Shown one piece after another: positions 21,461 through 32,883 of a stretch of 64,000 nucleotides of DNA (position 1 is its first letter; each line of letters begins with the position of its first letter). A program made the translations under genes and the position numbers. The notes under the pieces were generated by a model. That model saw only the letters and a list, made by a program, of their open reading frames with translations. It did not search any database and was not told where the DNA came from. Source of the DNA: Madurella fahalii. Lineage: Eukaryota > Ascomycota > Sordariomycetes > Sordariales. The stretch spans positions 1,674,001 through 1,738,000 of the forward strand of contig CM056880.1 in the NCBI GenBank assembly GCA_029876055.1. The letters run 5' to 3'.

Positions 21461-21734
21461 AAGACTACGGGGATCACCGGGATGGGTGATATGTAATAAT
21501 ACGGAAGGAACTACTACAGATGGCAAGGTATGTGAATGTATAATATGCCAAAACAGCCTGGAGTCCAGGTAGCCAAGACGTCAACCCCCCCCATCTGCCA
21601 CTTTGTCACGGTCCACTTCGATCTCGTGTAGCAAAGACGGGCACAGAGCCGCTCTTTGAGCATCAGTGAAAAAGGGCTGCTGTTACCTTCCCCAATGTTC
21701 GCCGGGATTAGTAGCGCGGTTATAACTGCCCGTG

Positions 21735-23659
21735 CTAGCCCATACTGCCGCCGCTCCGGTTCGCGCCGATTAACCCGGCCATCTCCAAAAGGGCACGATC
21801 AGCTTCAATGTCACCGGTGCCGAGGTTGATTTTCCTCCTGGCCTCGGCTTCCCTAGCCTCCCAAGCCCAGCGTTCGGCCTGATGCTTGGCCTCCTCGTCC
21901 CCGCCGCACCCCCATACCTCGATGCTCGAAATCTCGAAACGATCTTGAAAGTCAAATTTCCTGGCCACACTGGTATGGAATGCGCCGCCCCGCGATGTGT
22001 AGTTGTGTGTGAAACAGCCAAACTCGAAACTGCTGTCGAGGGCAAGGGAGACAGGCCCTAGTGCTACCATGTTGGATCGACGATATGCTTGGGTGTTCTG
22101 CGGTGGCGGACAGCCGAATGATATACCTCCTATCGGGGTAGACGGTGATGGTTTGTTGAATGATGCATAATCCGTGTTTATCGTTGATGCGTGGAACACA
22201 TCGTGGATAGGCTGCAATTGGAATAGGAGGGTATCTTCTCCGCCAAAACACTCGCGGTGGGTGTGTTTCCATGGCTGACTGAGGTAGACGCCGTATGTCA
22301 ACGTTTTGTCCTTGCCGCCGCTTCCGTCAGGGAACCGCTTCGAAGGCAGAGTCGCAAGAAAAGCGGACTCTGCCCCGGTGGTTTTGTGGGCTTCTTCGTC
22401 CTGGAGACGGGTTCCGGTCACCAGGAGAATGGTCGGTGCCCTCCAGTTGAAGACCTTCGACTCGAAGCTGCCCATGCTGAAGCCGTCTTCGTCGCCGGAA
22501 TAGAGCAGACGGATTTTGCGGAAGAGTGATGAGCCCGGAATGAAGAAGGAGAGCTGTGAGAGGACATTTCGGTTCATGATTGACCCTTGATCCTGCAGGA
22601 GCGGTTGGACCGATTCGGGCGGCAACGCCACCGGTCCTGCTGTATCGTTTTTGTGCCTGTGGAAGTCTAGGTTCTTTGAGAACAGGAAATGTTCGAAGAG
22701 CGGCGTGAAGCCATTGAATATGAAGGTCATTGATGCGGGGATAATTGCGTTGAAACGTGGGAACGTGATGCCGCAAGACTGTTCCACGTTCAGAAAGGCT
22801 GCAAGGACGCAGTCTGCCGTTGTTCTCAAGCTCTCCAGTTCATCGCCCGACAATCGATCCGAATATGATGTTAGGTGCTCTTGTGCGCCCAGCGGCGCGA
22901 TCAACAGGAGGAGCATGATCAACTTGCGCCAATTGTCTGCTGGGATCATGGCGCCATGGGTCGTGGGCGTATTCCCGTGCTTAAAGACGCTGATGTAATC
23001 CAAAGAGTCGAAGGCAGCGAGAACCAATTCATCATCGTCGTCGGGGCTTGATTCTTCGTCGTCTCCCGCCTCGTCAATTGCGAACCCCGGCGACCGCGTA
23101 CCAATGCACGCTGCGTTGCCAACTTGGACCTGGCCCTCTTGGCCTTGGTCCTTCCGAATTTTGGCCTGCCCGTTCGAGGGCAACTCGGAAAATTTCCGGT
23201 CATAAACTGCGAGGCTCTTGAAGAGTAGCTTTCTGCGGTCAGTAGCACCCTTAGCTAAAACTCGTGAATATCTCTCTGTCAAGATGGTGACGACCATGAC
23301 CATCTCCTCCAGCCCAAGAACAGCTGGCGCATCCTCGAGGAATGGGAAAGCACCGATGTACGAGACCATTTGGAAAAGCACTGGAGACACGCCAAGAATG
23401 TCCGGGATCTCGAGAAAACGGGAAATCGTGTCCTCCTTTAGATAGCGGACATGCTGCTGTTGGTCGGCAAGGCTCTTGAATACATCCTTGAACGAGTACA
23501 ATTCGAGTGAAGTGAAGCACTTCTCGGCGAACTTTTCTGCCTAGACGGCATGAGCGGCCTTGGAATGATGGTTCAAACGGTTGATGCGTTGCTCACCAGT
23601 TCCCTGGTAATCTCCTCGCGGGAGGGAGGGATTCTCTCGTCCGACTGACCCTGGCCCAT
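21735..23659 (-). CDS. RTC5: TLDc-domain protein RTC5 (restriction of telomere capping protein 5)
   Basis: Exons 23659-23597 and 23540-21735 join in phase 0 to 622 aa. The short first exon encodes MGQGQSDERIPPSREEITREL, where Gly2 and Ser6 form a likely N-myristoylation site. The second begins AEKFAEKCFTSLELYSFKDV. A TLDc-like domain occupies about residues 330-560 (FRKIRLLYSGDEDGFSMGSFE, then ILLVTGTR... and GGEDTLLFQLQPIHDVF), followed by a FEISSIEVWGCGG motif and a charged helix. TLDc proteins act in oxidative-stress resistance and V-ATPase regulation; the yeast RTC5 name comes from a telomere-capping screen. The intron is 56 nt. Confidence 0.9.
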
Positions 23660-24219
23660 GGTTGGTAGCCTGGCCCTGGGGCACTGGAACGCGAGAGACG
23701 TAAATCACGGGGGACGATGAGACTTATCCGGTTCAGTTCAATGAGGCTTGTGCGCAGTTTGGCTCCGGCGTTGTATGGGGACTCTGGAAAGTAGCCCTAA
23801 TTGTCTGGAATTGAAGGTGAACAAAACGACGAACAAAGGCGCTGTTCAATGCAAGGCAATAGTGGTTTCACCGTGTAGCTTCTCTGAGGTTGGTTAGCCC
23901 CACTTTACGCGGTGCGTCACGGTAATCAGCAGCATGACGCCGAAAATCATTCCAGGGTACCATACATTGCGGATGCGGACGCGCTATAAGTGGATTGCGT
24001 CGAATCTGATTAAGCCGTTGTCAAGGGTGCTTGGTTCCTTTTCTCCTGCTTAACACGGCGGTTTCCACTCGATAATTTTGCAGCCGCGAACTCCTAGCAA
24101 AGAAAACCAACCTCGCAGAACGAGACACGGCCAAGCAGCGGGTAGGGAGTAAAAGCAGACCATCCCTGTTCCTGGATTTGGCAACCAACTAACACGGCAT
24201 TGCAAAGCCGCGAACCAGA
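23660..24219. promoter_or_regulatory. Divergent intergenic region, RTC5 / DUF4267 gene
   Basis: 560 bp between start codons on opposite strands. It holds promoters for both; no specific element is recognised. Confidence 0.45.
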
Positions 24220-24766
24220 ATGTCTCACCTCCAGCAAATGCTCGGCCTGTCGGTCGGGTTGGGGTACGGGGTTTTCGGTGCTGTTGAAATTCGGAAGCCC
24301 CAGATAATTGCCGCTCACTCTCTGGCGCTTCCGTTAGAGCCAAGCCAAGAGGCCGATCGAGCAATCTCGCTGCTGGGTCGTTTGCTGGGAGCGAGGGACC
24401 TTACAGTCGCGGCTCTGATTTTCGGTTTCTACCACATGGCGCAATACCGTGAGATGGGGAATGTTATCATGGCTGGGACGATCATTTGCTATGCTGATGC
24501 CCTAGCCGTCTGGTCGACCAAGGGTCCAGGCCCGTAAGTCGTCCTACAGACCGGCGATGGTGCTGGCGTACTAACTTCTTGCGAACAGAGCACTGCGAAT
24601 GGCAACCGTGGCAACAGTCTGGACCTGGGTCGGAATGGGCCTCACGTTTGCGGACGACAAATGCCAGGGTCTAAGTGGTCGAGAGATGGGAGTGGGAAGG
24701 TGGGGTGCCTGGATCCTTGCAATTGCAGCCCAAGCTGCGTCACTGTTACCGGGCCAAGGATCTTAG
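24220..24766 (+). CDS. DUF4267-type small membrane protein
   Basis: Exons 24220-24533 and 24589-24766 join to 163 aa. The intron is 55 nt with donor GTAAGT, branch ACTAAC and acceptor ACAG. The protein has about four hydrophobic segments: GLSVGLGYGVFGAVEI, ARDLTVAALIFGFYHM, NVIMAGTIICYADALAVW and the C-terminal WGAWILAIAAQAASLL. The GLGY...ARDL pattern matches the fungal DUF4267 family of small integral membrane proteins, whose function is unknown. Often found in species-variable sets; no clear context here. Confidence 0.75.
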
Positions 24767-25026
24767 AATTGCTTGTTTGTCCCACCTTCATGGTGTGGGG
24801 CGATCCCAAGTCAGATGTTGCCCCGCATTGCCAGACCTGTGGCAGGCCACCCAGAGAGTAGGGAGCGTGTCAGTCAGCTGCTTGGTCAACCTGCACTTCT
24901 GCCCAACTACAAAAGAGCTCTGTACCCCCTCAATTTCGACTATTCGGTTGGCCTTTGTCAATCTCACCTGCATTCCCATCCAGTCAAATCACACAGACCA
25001 AAAAAAACAGTGGTATTCTCGCCATC

Positions 25027-25526
25027 ATGGCCGACAAGGAGAGCACTACTAGCAGCGTTGACGAGACTCCCATCTCGCCCAGCTTGCCCAACACAGCGAG
25101 GAGGAACTCTCTAGAGTACCATTTATCACACCGGCCAGAGCGCCAGGAGCTTGTGAACAGTACGTGGCCTTGTCCGGTCTTGGCCGAACCTGGGTAGGTT
25201 GGAAATTGGGACCGCTGACCCCAGTACCCCGCGTTTAGGGAACATCCTCCCTGCATCAACAGCCGCCCCGAGTCTCCAGGCACACCAGAAGGAGGTGAGT
25301 TGAAGGCCGCCTCTGTTGAAAGGGCTCCACTCAGCTGACCTTGGATCGCTGCGAATAGCTGGAGAGGCACATGCGTGCTGACTCGCTGAACGAAAAGATC
25401 GCCCACCGGCCCTCCCCAGAGGCACTGATTAAAGAGGGTGTGCTTCATGAGGATCCCCGCTCGCCCGAGGAGAAATATGCCGAAGCGATTGAAGAGGAGT
25501 ACGCCAAACGGGAGGGCGGCGCTTGA
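25027..25526 (+). CDS. RPEL-repeat protein (putative G-actin-binding)
   Basis: Exons 25027-25159, 25239-25294 and 25359-25526 join to 118 aa. Introns are 79 and 64 nt. The joined protein has two RPEL-like repeats: LSHRPERQELVNRNIL, created across the first exon junction, and IAHRPSPEALIKEGVL in exon 3. Each ends in a short hydrophobic IL/VL. RPEL motifs bind monomeric actin in MRTF and Phactr proteins of animals; small two-repeat proteins of this sort occur across filamentous fungi, where their role is little known. The N-terminus is Ser/Thr-rich and the C-terminus acidic. Confidence 0.85.
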
Positions 25527-26349
25527 GGCTTGGTGCTCTGTTGGAGGGTGGTCTTGGACTGCCGCGAGGAACAAGTATAACCGGGTTTTGTTTATTTGCG
25601 AGTTCTTACTCAGATAAGCTGTCCCAGAGGCTGTTCCCCTGAATCCGAAGTCTCCAGAGGCGTATTCTTCAGCGTGGGCACGACGAGAGTGTGCCCTTGG
25701 AGTACGTAGTGGGGTCTGCTACTGCCGATATTTCACTTACAATCCAAGAGGACAACTAGCGATAGCGAAGGCAATAAAGCTACCGAAAAACCCGTGAGCC
25801 TTTGGAAGAAGGTGATTCTGCCTGATTTTGAGGGTTAACATCATCACGCCCCAAATCGCCAATTGGGTGTAAAGGTGCTACCATTCTGCAGCAAAAACGA
25901 GTAGGCCGAACCGGCTACTTTAGATGAAAAGCACTTGAGATATGATTGGTCGCGAGTTCTCCGAGACCCGACTCTTTCCAACATGCTCTATCACTTCTGG
26001 TACCTCACTCTCACACACCATTTACCTCGAATTGTCGCTCGCTTAGGTAATATTGCACCTATGTGAAAGAGCAACACTGTCCAACAATCCCCATACATCC
26101 TTTGTATATCCTTTGTAGGGCCATCTGTAACAATCCCATGCCATTGCCGTTGCCAACTCGCCTACGCCGAGAACCCAGAGAACAAACCACTGACTGAACC
26201 AATCCTGCCAATATACATGCACTATGAAAACAACCAAAGATCCCAACCGCTCGGCAATGCTGAACACTTAACCGACTAAGAAAGAAAGAAAAAAAGGAAG
26301 AAGAAGACGAAGAAGAAATCCTAGACAAATACCATATTGTTGGAACATC
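25527..26349. other. Intergenic, convergent 3' ends
   Basis: About 820 bp between the stop codons of two convergent genes. No coding signal or repeat seen. Confidence 0.45.
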
Positions 26350-26765
26350 TTATCGCCGGCCGCTGTCGTTGCGGTTGTACGTCTCCCTAGACTGGTAGTC
26401 TGACGACCTGGGCTCATCTCTGTCGGGATTGGCCCGGTTGTGGTGCACGATGACCGTGTTCTGTCCTCGGGAATTTGTGACTTCCCTGACCTCGGTGTAG
26501 AAATTGGCTGTGGAGAGGTCATCAGTCTCACGATGATCTGCCAAGGGCACATAGAGAACTCACAAGCAGGCCCAGAACGATAGAGCCCTTGAGCAATAGG
26601 AGTTTGGTCCGTTGATGAGGAAGCACTCCAAGAAGAAGACGAGGAGGTAGTGTATCTGGGTGCCCGGCCCGAGGAAGAGCCGCTCGTGTAGTCAGCCGAA
26701 GGGCGGCTGCCGCTCTGAATAACAACAACACTGCTGCCGTATCTTGAGCTTTGGTACGAGGCCAT
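26350..26765 (-). CDS. Small Ser/Arg-rich protein, unknown
   Basis: Exons 26765-26564 and 26507-26350 join across a 56-nt GTGAGT...CCACAG intron to 119 aa. The N-terminal half is very Ser-rich with SSSSSW and YQSSRYGSS stretches. The C-terminal half reads SNFYTEVREVTNSRGQNTVI, then a basic, Asn/Arg-rich polar end. No signal peptide or membrane segment. The splice join keeps the frame and both exons share GC-rich codon use, which supports a real gene. I do not recognise a family. Confidence 0.6.
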
Positions 26766-28618
26766 TGTGGTTTGCTTGAGAAAGAGGGACACTGAAAAAG
26801 TGTCTGCAGATGACGGGGTGGGCTGTGGTGACGACTTCTTTTTTCTTCTTTCCCTTTTCCGGGACCCCAGGAGTAACTCGAATGCGTGAATGGGTAGAGA
26901 GGGGAAGTGTCATTAAGGGATGGAAATTCAAGAATAAATACTAAAACCATACCGGAGAGCACTTGCTCGGTTTAGCAACATGGGTTACGCCTCAATCGAA
27001 GGGGACGAGTTGTGTTGACTGTTGTGACGAGGCATCTTAGCCAGACCGCAACAGCGGCGATGCTAGTTTCGGTCAGTAGGTCCCTAGTGTCCAGGCAGAC
27101 TGCGAGGCCACTAGGCTATTCGTTGCCTTGTTTCTCATCGCTCATCTGGTTAGGAAACAACCAGGTGGAGCCCACGGGGATGACTCAATTGCGCTCCCGA
27201 GCGGTTTCGTCTGCGAACGAAGGGCATGGTGGATGTGAGCCAAGCAGACGCCGTTGGGACTGTGTTGGAAAAGTGGAATGGCGGCCGGATTTCTCGGGGG
27301 CTCTTTTGCGTTTCTGCCCCATTTCTAGGCAGCGAAGAGCGCATCGGTGGGCAAAAGAGAGCATGTGGCCAGGCACGAACATCGCAGACGCGACGTTGAA
27401 CAGGGTTGGCGCAGCCCTGTCTTCCGTCGCCCGTCGCCAGTCCTAGGTGACTCGGTGACTGGGTGTTATGTTGGATCCCATAATAGGTACCGCGCTAGTC
27501 AGGCTTCGGTGAAGGCTGGGCTGGCCAGCCAGCATTAACTCCGGAAAGAACCGATTAGCAGGGCGTGGCTCACGTTCTCGCAAACTGCCTGGGCTGGAAC
27601 CCTCGAGACAGGTTTGGCAATGGCCCAGCACCCTGTGTTCTGCCTGATGGCACTCTGCGCGAAAGGGGTGCTGCTGCCTCCCAAGTGCCCACCAGGGGCG
27701 CTTAAACCTGAAGTTTTGGGGCTGAAGAGAGCAGATGACTCATGTCAAACTGTGAGGCACCCTGAGGGAACGCCCCTTTTTAACTTTTGAACAGCCGGGA
27801 GGCCGCTGATCTCCTCGGGTGCTTTTGTAAAATCGCATCGCTGACGTGTGATTGGGGAATTTAACGCTGCACTGGGCTGATTTGCCGCACGCGTCGTCAA
27901 GAAACATGAAATTGGCCCTTTGCAATTTGGGGTTGGGTCCCACCACAGCATGCGTTCGCAGGCTCTTGGCCCCGCCTGCCCTTGCATGACGATTGCTGAA
28001 GGGTCCACATACCGCCGAGGTGGCTTCCAGGCTTCCCGCTAGCGAGTGGGCGGTTTACGTGGGGACGGACAATGGACTTTGGGCGAAAGGCGGAGGGAAT
28101 TTCATGGGACGGTCCGCGGCCCACTGGACCTGCGATTTCGAGTGAATTGTGCTTCTAGGGGTAGCTGCGCCTTTGGAGGCCGACCAGAGGCGTCGGTTCT
28201 CGCCTGTCCTTGGCTCGCTTTTCGATTAACTAGCATCAATCTCTCTGCCTTGGCTGCAAGGTACAGTACGGTACTTATACACCTTCGTACTTCATACTGT
28301 GTACTGGGCGTACTGGACCCACATGTGCGCTAGCGAGGAACTGTGCGCCCTGAATTTCGTCAGTTTGGTTGCAATCCGGCTGGGCGCGGCATATCGCCCC
28401 TTGTCCTCAACTTGCCCCTGCGATATCGATGATCTGGCTGGATCACGCTGCATCGCTTTCTTCCGTCTACCTTTCCGCAACATAGGTCGACCCTACAGCG
28501 GCTGCCTATCTCACATTCTCCCACCATGTAAGGAACTTCGACTGCCTCACAATCCAACGTTTATCTGTGTGGTTTACTTACAGAGTTGCCCCATCACAGT
28601 TCTGCCCTCTCTCCCAAG
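26766..28618. other. Long intergenic region upstream of the FKBP gene
   Basis: 1.85 kb between divergent genes. Several open stretches on both strands lack codon bias and splice sites. A possible 5'-UTR intron of the FKBP gene runs from GTAAGG at about 28528 to TTACAG at about 28582. Confidence 0.45.
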
Positions 28619-29393
28619 ATGCAGCGCATCCTGCTCTCGCTCTCCCTGCTCGCCTCAGCGGCTGTCGGTGTCCTCGCCTCGGACGGATTGAAGATTGATG
28701 TTACGCTTCCTGTAGAATGCGAGCGAAAGACGCGGAAGGGAGATACGATTGACGTCCATTACCGGGGCACTCTGCAATCCAATGGCCAACAATTCGATGC
28801 CAGTTAGTGGGCGGTTGCCCTGACCGTTCGCCCCATATCCCCAGCTCTTACCTACGTGAGGCGGGCGCCGAATTGACGCTAACCCGCGCTCGCTTTTGTC
28901 AGGCTACGATCGTGGATCGCCGTTTAGCTTTAAATTGGGCGATCGCATGGTTATCAAGGGGTAAGGCTGATAAAACGTGGTACCTAAAAGGCAGCCTGGT
29001 TCTAACGTCGTGCAGCTGGGACGAGGGCCTACTCGATATGTGTATCGGCGAGAAGCGGACCCTGACTGTTGCCCCGAGTTATGGCTACGGGAACCAGGCA
29101 ATCGGTCCCATTCCCGCGGGATCTACGTTGGGTATGTCCAGTGCGAATGCCCCATCCTGAACAGCGCGTTACTAACAACTTACGTTTGTGCAGTTTTTGA
29201 GACCGAGTTGATGGGCATCCAGGGCGTGGCCAAGCCTGAGTCGATTGTTACCAAGTCCGCCACCGATAGCCCTGCCTCTTCGGCGAGCCAGAAGGTGGCC
29301 GAGAAGGTGGCTAGTGCGGTGAGCGACGCTGCTGAGGCAGTCAAGACTGTGGTTGCCGACACTGACGACGTCCAAGAGCACAACGAGCTCTGA
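28619..29393 (+). CDS. ER FKBP-type peptidyl-prolyl isomerase (FKBP22/FKBP2 type)
   Basis: Prolyl isomerase of the secretory pathway. Exons 28619-28802, 28903-28960, 29016-29131 and 29194-29393 give 185 aa. The signal peptide is MQRILLSLSLLASAAVGVLA. The FKBP fold follows: KGDTIDVHYRGTL, then FDAS/YDRGSPFSFKLGDRMVIKG across the first junction, GWDEGLLDMCIGEKRTL, PSYGYGN and the IPAGSTLVFETEL end. An Ala/Val/Asp-rich tail of about 65 residues ends in HNEL, a KDEL-type ER retrieval signal also found in Neurospora FKBP22, which is an ER protein binding BiP. The aromatic pocket residues are retained, so it should bind FK506. Introns are 55-100 nt with canonical ends. Confidence 0.93.
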
Positions 29394-30378
29394 GATGAAG
29401 GATCTCTGAGCTGGTTACAGCGGTAATAGCCGGTTCGGCCAAGGGAACTGAGAACTAGGAGGTAGGGGGCCGTTGCGACGGGCAGCGCGTCGCATAACCA
29501 GAATAACCTGTCTTGGAGGCTACCGATTGGCCATCGCAGCTGTTGGTGCAGAGAGATCTTGCCTCTGGCACTCAAAATGCACCGAGCAATTGCTCGCTCC
29601 GTTGTAGTTTTGATTTCTGGGGATCCCATCGTTCCACTGCTCAGTGTGTCGCTCACTCTTCTCAGCGCTTTCTAGCCGGTAGCTAGGACGCGCTTCTTCC
29701 GTGGTGCGGTCCATTCTGTCCGATGAAAATCACTTGCCCATATCACAGTTTGTCGGGCCTGGTATGTGCTGCAACACCGATGGCCCTGCGATTGCGTTTA
29801 TGGCCCCCGCGTCGGGACCGTGGCGCTGAAGCTGGGGTAATGATCATCGGTGCGGATTTAGGGCTGAACCGAGAGGGTCTTCGACGACGGGGGTGTGCAA
29901 GGAAAGGTGATTTAAGAGATAGAAACGCTCTCACTCGCAGTTTCGACGCCAGGTCCGTTGTGCACTGGAACTCAAAAGAAAAAGCTGGCACAGCGAGAAC
30001 ACACACATAGACCGCCTTGCGGCGCCGAGCCAGTTACCGGTCTCAGCCAGTTTTGTTTGGTGTTGGCTACTGCGCCCCAGGCAACGGTTTCATGCTCACC
30101 GCTCACGGTCAAGCTCGTAACGGATTTCAAGCCCCGCAGGGACACTTTGTTCAGCCATCCCTTCCAACGTATTGGTGTCTAGCATCCCCAGAGGGTGTCT
30201 AGCCTGGGCAGAGATCGCATTGTACGGTAGCCAGATGCCACATGCGGCTCCTCCCACCAGCAGCATGTTTACTACCGCCGTCAATCATCTGCTCTCTTTT
30301 CTCTCCATTGTTCATCTGGTCTGTTTCCCGCGTATGCGACATCGATATGGCCGGCTCGCTCACAAATGCTCACGCGTT
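29394..30378. other. Intergenic, FKBP to TRK transporter
   Basis: Nearly 1 kb; the right part (30172-30378) is open in frame with the transporter and may be its N-terminus. Otherwise nothing recognised. Confidence 0.4.
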
Positions 30379-32611
30379 ATGGTGACGCTTCGGTCCTGGC
30401 TTCCGCCTCTGAACTTCATCACCGTTCACTATGCCTACTTCATCGTTGTCTGTTTGGTCACTTCCCTGGTCTTCTGGGGTTCATCGGACCCTGCTTGGAG
30501 CATCGGCTACACCGACAGTCTCTTCCTCGTCGTTAGCGCCATGACCGAGGCAGGACTCAACACGGTTAACTTGAGCCAGATGACAACATGTCAGCAAACC
30601 ATATTGTTTCTCCTGATTGTTTTTGGGAGTTCCATCTGGGTATCCATATGGACTGTTGTGGCGCGCAAGCATGCCTTCGAGAAACGGTTCCAGGACATAG
30701 TTCGTGCGGAGCGCATGCGCCGGGCAAGCCGAGGGAGCATACTCACTCTACCAAGACTACAGCAGCTGCTATCGTTTCGAAAGGCTTCGGTAATACCCTC
30801 GCCAGAACCTCCCACAGCCATCCAGCAGGGTGAGCTCTTCGACCAAGAAAATATCCTCCCACCCCTTCGGACCAGCCCGGACCCAGCCAGTGCTTCTGAC
30901 CCTGCTCCCGGCACAGGCTCTACAATGGCAACTGACCGTGGACCTCGTGAGCGGCCTGTGAGCCCTGTCCGTATTGTCTTTGTAGATGAACCCCATCCCA
31001 ATGCCGCTGCTTCAACAGCAGTCCAGTATCATCCCCAAGAGAACCCGCCCATATGCAGAAGCCGCAGCACCGGGCACGAGCCGGCAGACACGGAAAAGAA
31101 CGGTTTCAGCATGAGGCACTTCCTCGCAAAAAGATCCGCTGGCAGGAATGCCCGGTTCTACGACTTGACCAGTGAAGAGCGAGAGCATCTCGGCGGGTGC
31201 GAGTACCGAGCCCTCAAAATTCTCTCGGTCCTCGTGCCGATTTATTTCATTCTCTGGCAACTCCTCGGCTGTCTCGCTCTGGGCGCCTGGATCCACAACA
31301 ACCAGCCCGCGACGCCTCTGGAGAACGGGATCAACCCCTGGTGGTTGGGCATATTCAACGGCGTATCGGCGTTCAACAACTCGGGCATGACTCTGCTGGA
31401 CGCTAACATGATTCCCTTCCAAAACACTCACTTTGTCATCATCACGATGGGATTGCTGATTCTGGCGGGCAACACGGCATACCCAATCTTCTTGAGGCTC
31501 ATCATCTGGTCGTTCTTAAACCTTGTAGTGGTTGCCACCCAAGAGGACGAATCCTGCGAGCTCAAAGATACGCTCAGGTTCATTTTGCAATACCCTCGCC
31601 GTGTCTATACCAATCTATTCCCAGCCCGTCTCAACTGGTGGCTGCTTTTCATGCTCTTCCTGCTGAACGGGATCGACTGGGTTGCGTTTGAGTTGCTCAA
31701 TCTCGGTAACCCTGCCATTGAGAGCATCCCCCGCGATTCCCGCGTGCTGGATGGACTGTTTCAGGCCCTAGGTACGTTTTCGCCCGTCTCATTTGCGCCG
31801 TTGCACGATGGATCCCCCCCGTGTGCTGACCTGTCCTTGTAATGTAGCCGTCCGTTCCGGGGGCTTCTACATCGTCCCCATGACGTCGGTCTACATCGGC
31901 CTGCAGGTGCTCTACGTGATCATGATGTACATTTCCGTGTACCCCGTAGTGATCACGATGCGGCATTCCAACGTCTATGAAGAGCGGTCGCTGGGCATCT
32001 ACGCCGAGGACGAGCTTGCCAACACGGACGATCCCGAAGCGGGAAGAGGTGGTCCCGCCTCAGCGCACTCCCGCCGCCTCGACCACCACAGCATCAGCGG
32101 CAACAGCCTAACCACCACCCTCAGTCGAGCCTTCCGCGGCACCCTCACCTGGCACGGCGTCGGCGCCCGGCGTCCCCCCAAAGAGCGAGGTATCGCCACT
32201 CCTGAATCACCTATCAGCTTCATCAGCCAACAGATCCACGGCCAGCTAGCCCACGACATCTGGTGGCTCGTCCTCGCAATCCTCGTCATCGTGACCATCT
32301 GCACGAGCCACTTCCTCGCCGACCCGGTTAGCTTCAGCGTCTTCAACGTCATCTTCGAGGTCGTCTCGGCGTACGGCTGCGTCGGCATCAGCGTCGGGAC
32401 ACCGCGCGGCGCGTACAGCTTCTGCGGGTCTTGGCCCGTCGCTGCTAAGCTGGTGCTCTGCGCCGTCATGATCCGCGGCCGCCACCGCGGCCTCCCCGTC
32501 GCGCTGGACCGCGCCGTGCGCTTGCCCGGGGAGGAGCTGCACGAGGAGGAGGAGGAGGACCACCGGATTCAGCGGAGCCTTACGAATCGGAGGGTTAGTG
32601 CTGAGGGGTAG
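30379..32611 (+). CDS. trk-1: TRK-type potassium transporter
   Basis: Plasma-membrane K+ uptake protein of the TrkH/HKT superfamily. Exons 30379-31771 and 31848-32611 join across a 76-nt intron to 718 aa. An in-frame Met at 30172 would add 69 residues; I prefer 30379 (MVTLRSWLPPLNFITVHYAYF) because the family begins close to this motif. Four pore-loop signatures are present: SAMTEAGLNTVN, GVSAFNNSGMTLLD, QALAVRSGGFY (across the splice) and VSAYGCVGISVGTP, each with the selectivity Gly. A large hydrophilic loop of about 250 residues separates the first two pore units, as usual in fungi. Converges with the polymerase kappa gene. Confidence 0.93.
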
Positions 32612-32883
32612 GTGCGGTCGGCCTGGGGGTTAGTGCCTTGGGATTAATCCGAACTAGCACTGCTTCGTATAGCGAGGCGTTTTGGGGTATTCTCTGTTGT
32701 TATGGACATGACTTGGGACGATACAATATAGACAAGGGGGCTAGAGACCAATCATCCAGCTATAGACGGTCATAACAATTAATGGTTAGTGGTTGCGAAA
32801 TCGCAACTAGCAGATGCAAATCTTGTGTGGTATTCCTAACATCATTCAATCATGGACGCAATCCTTATCTATCCGCCCCAAGT

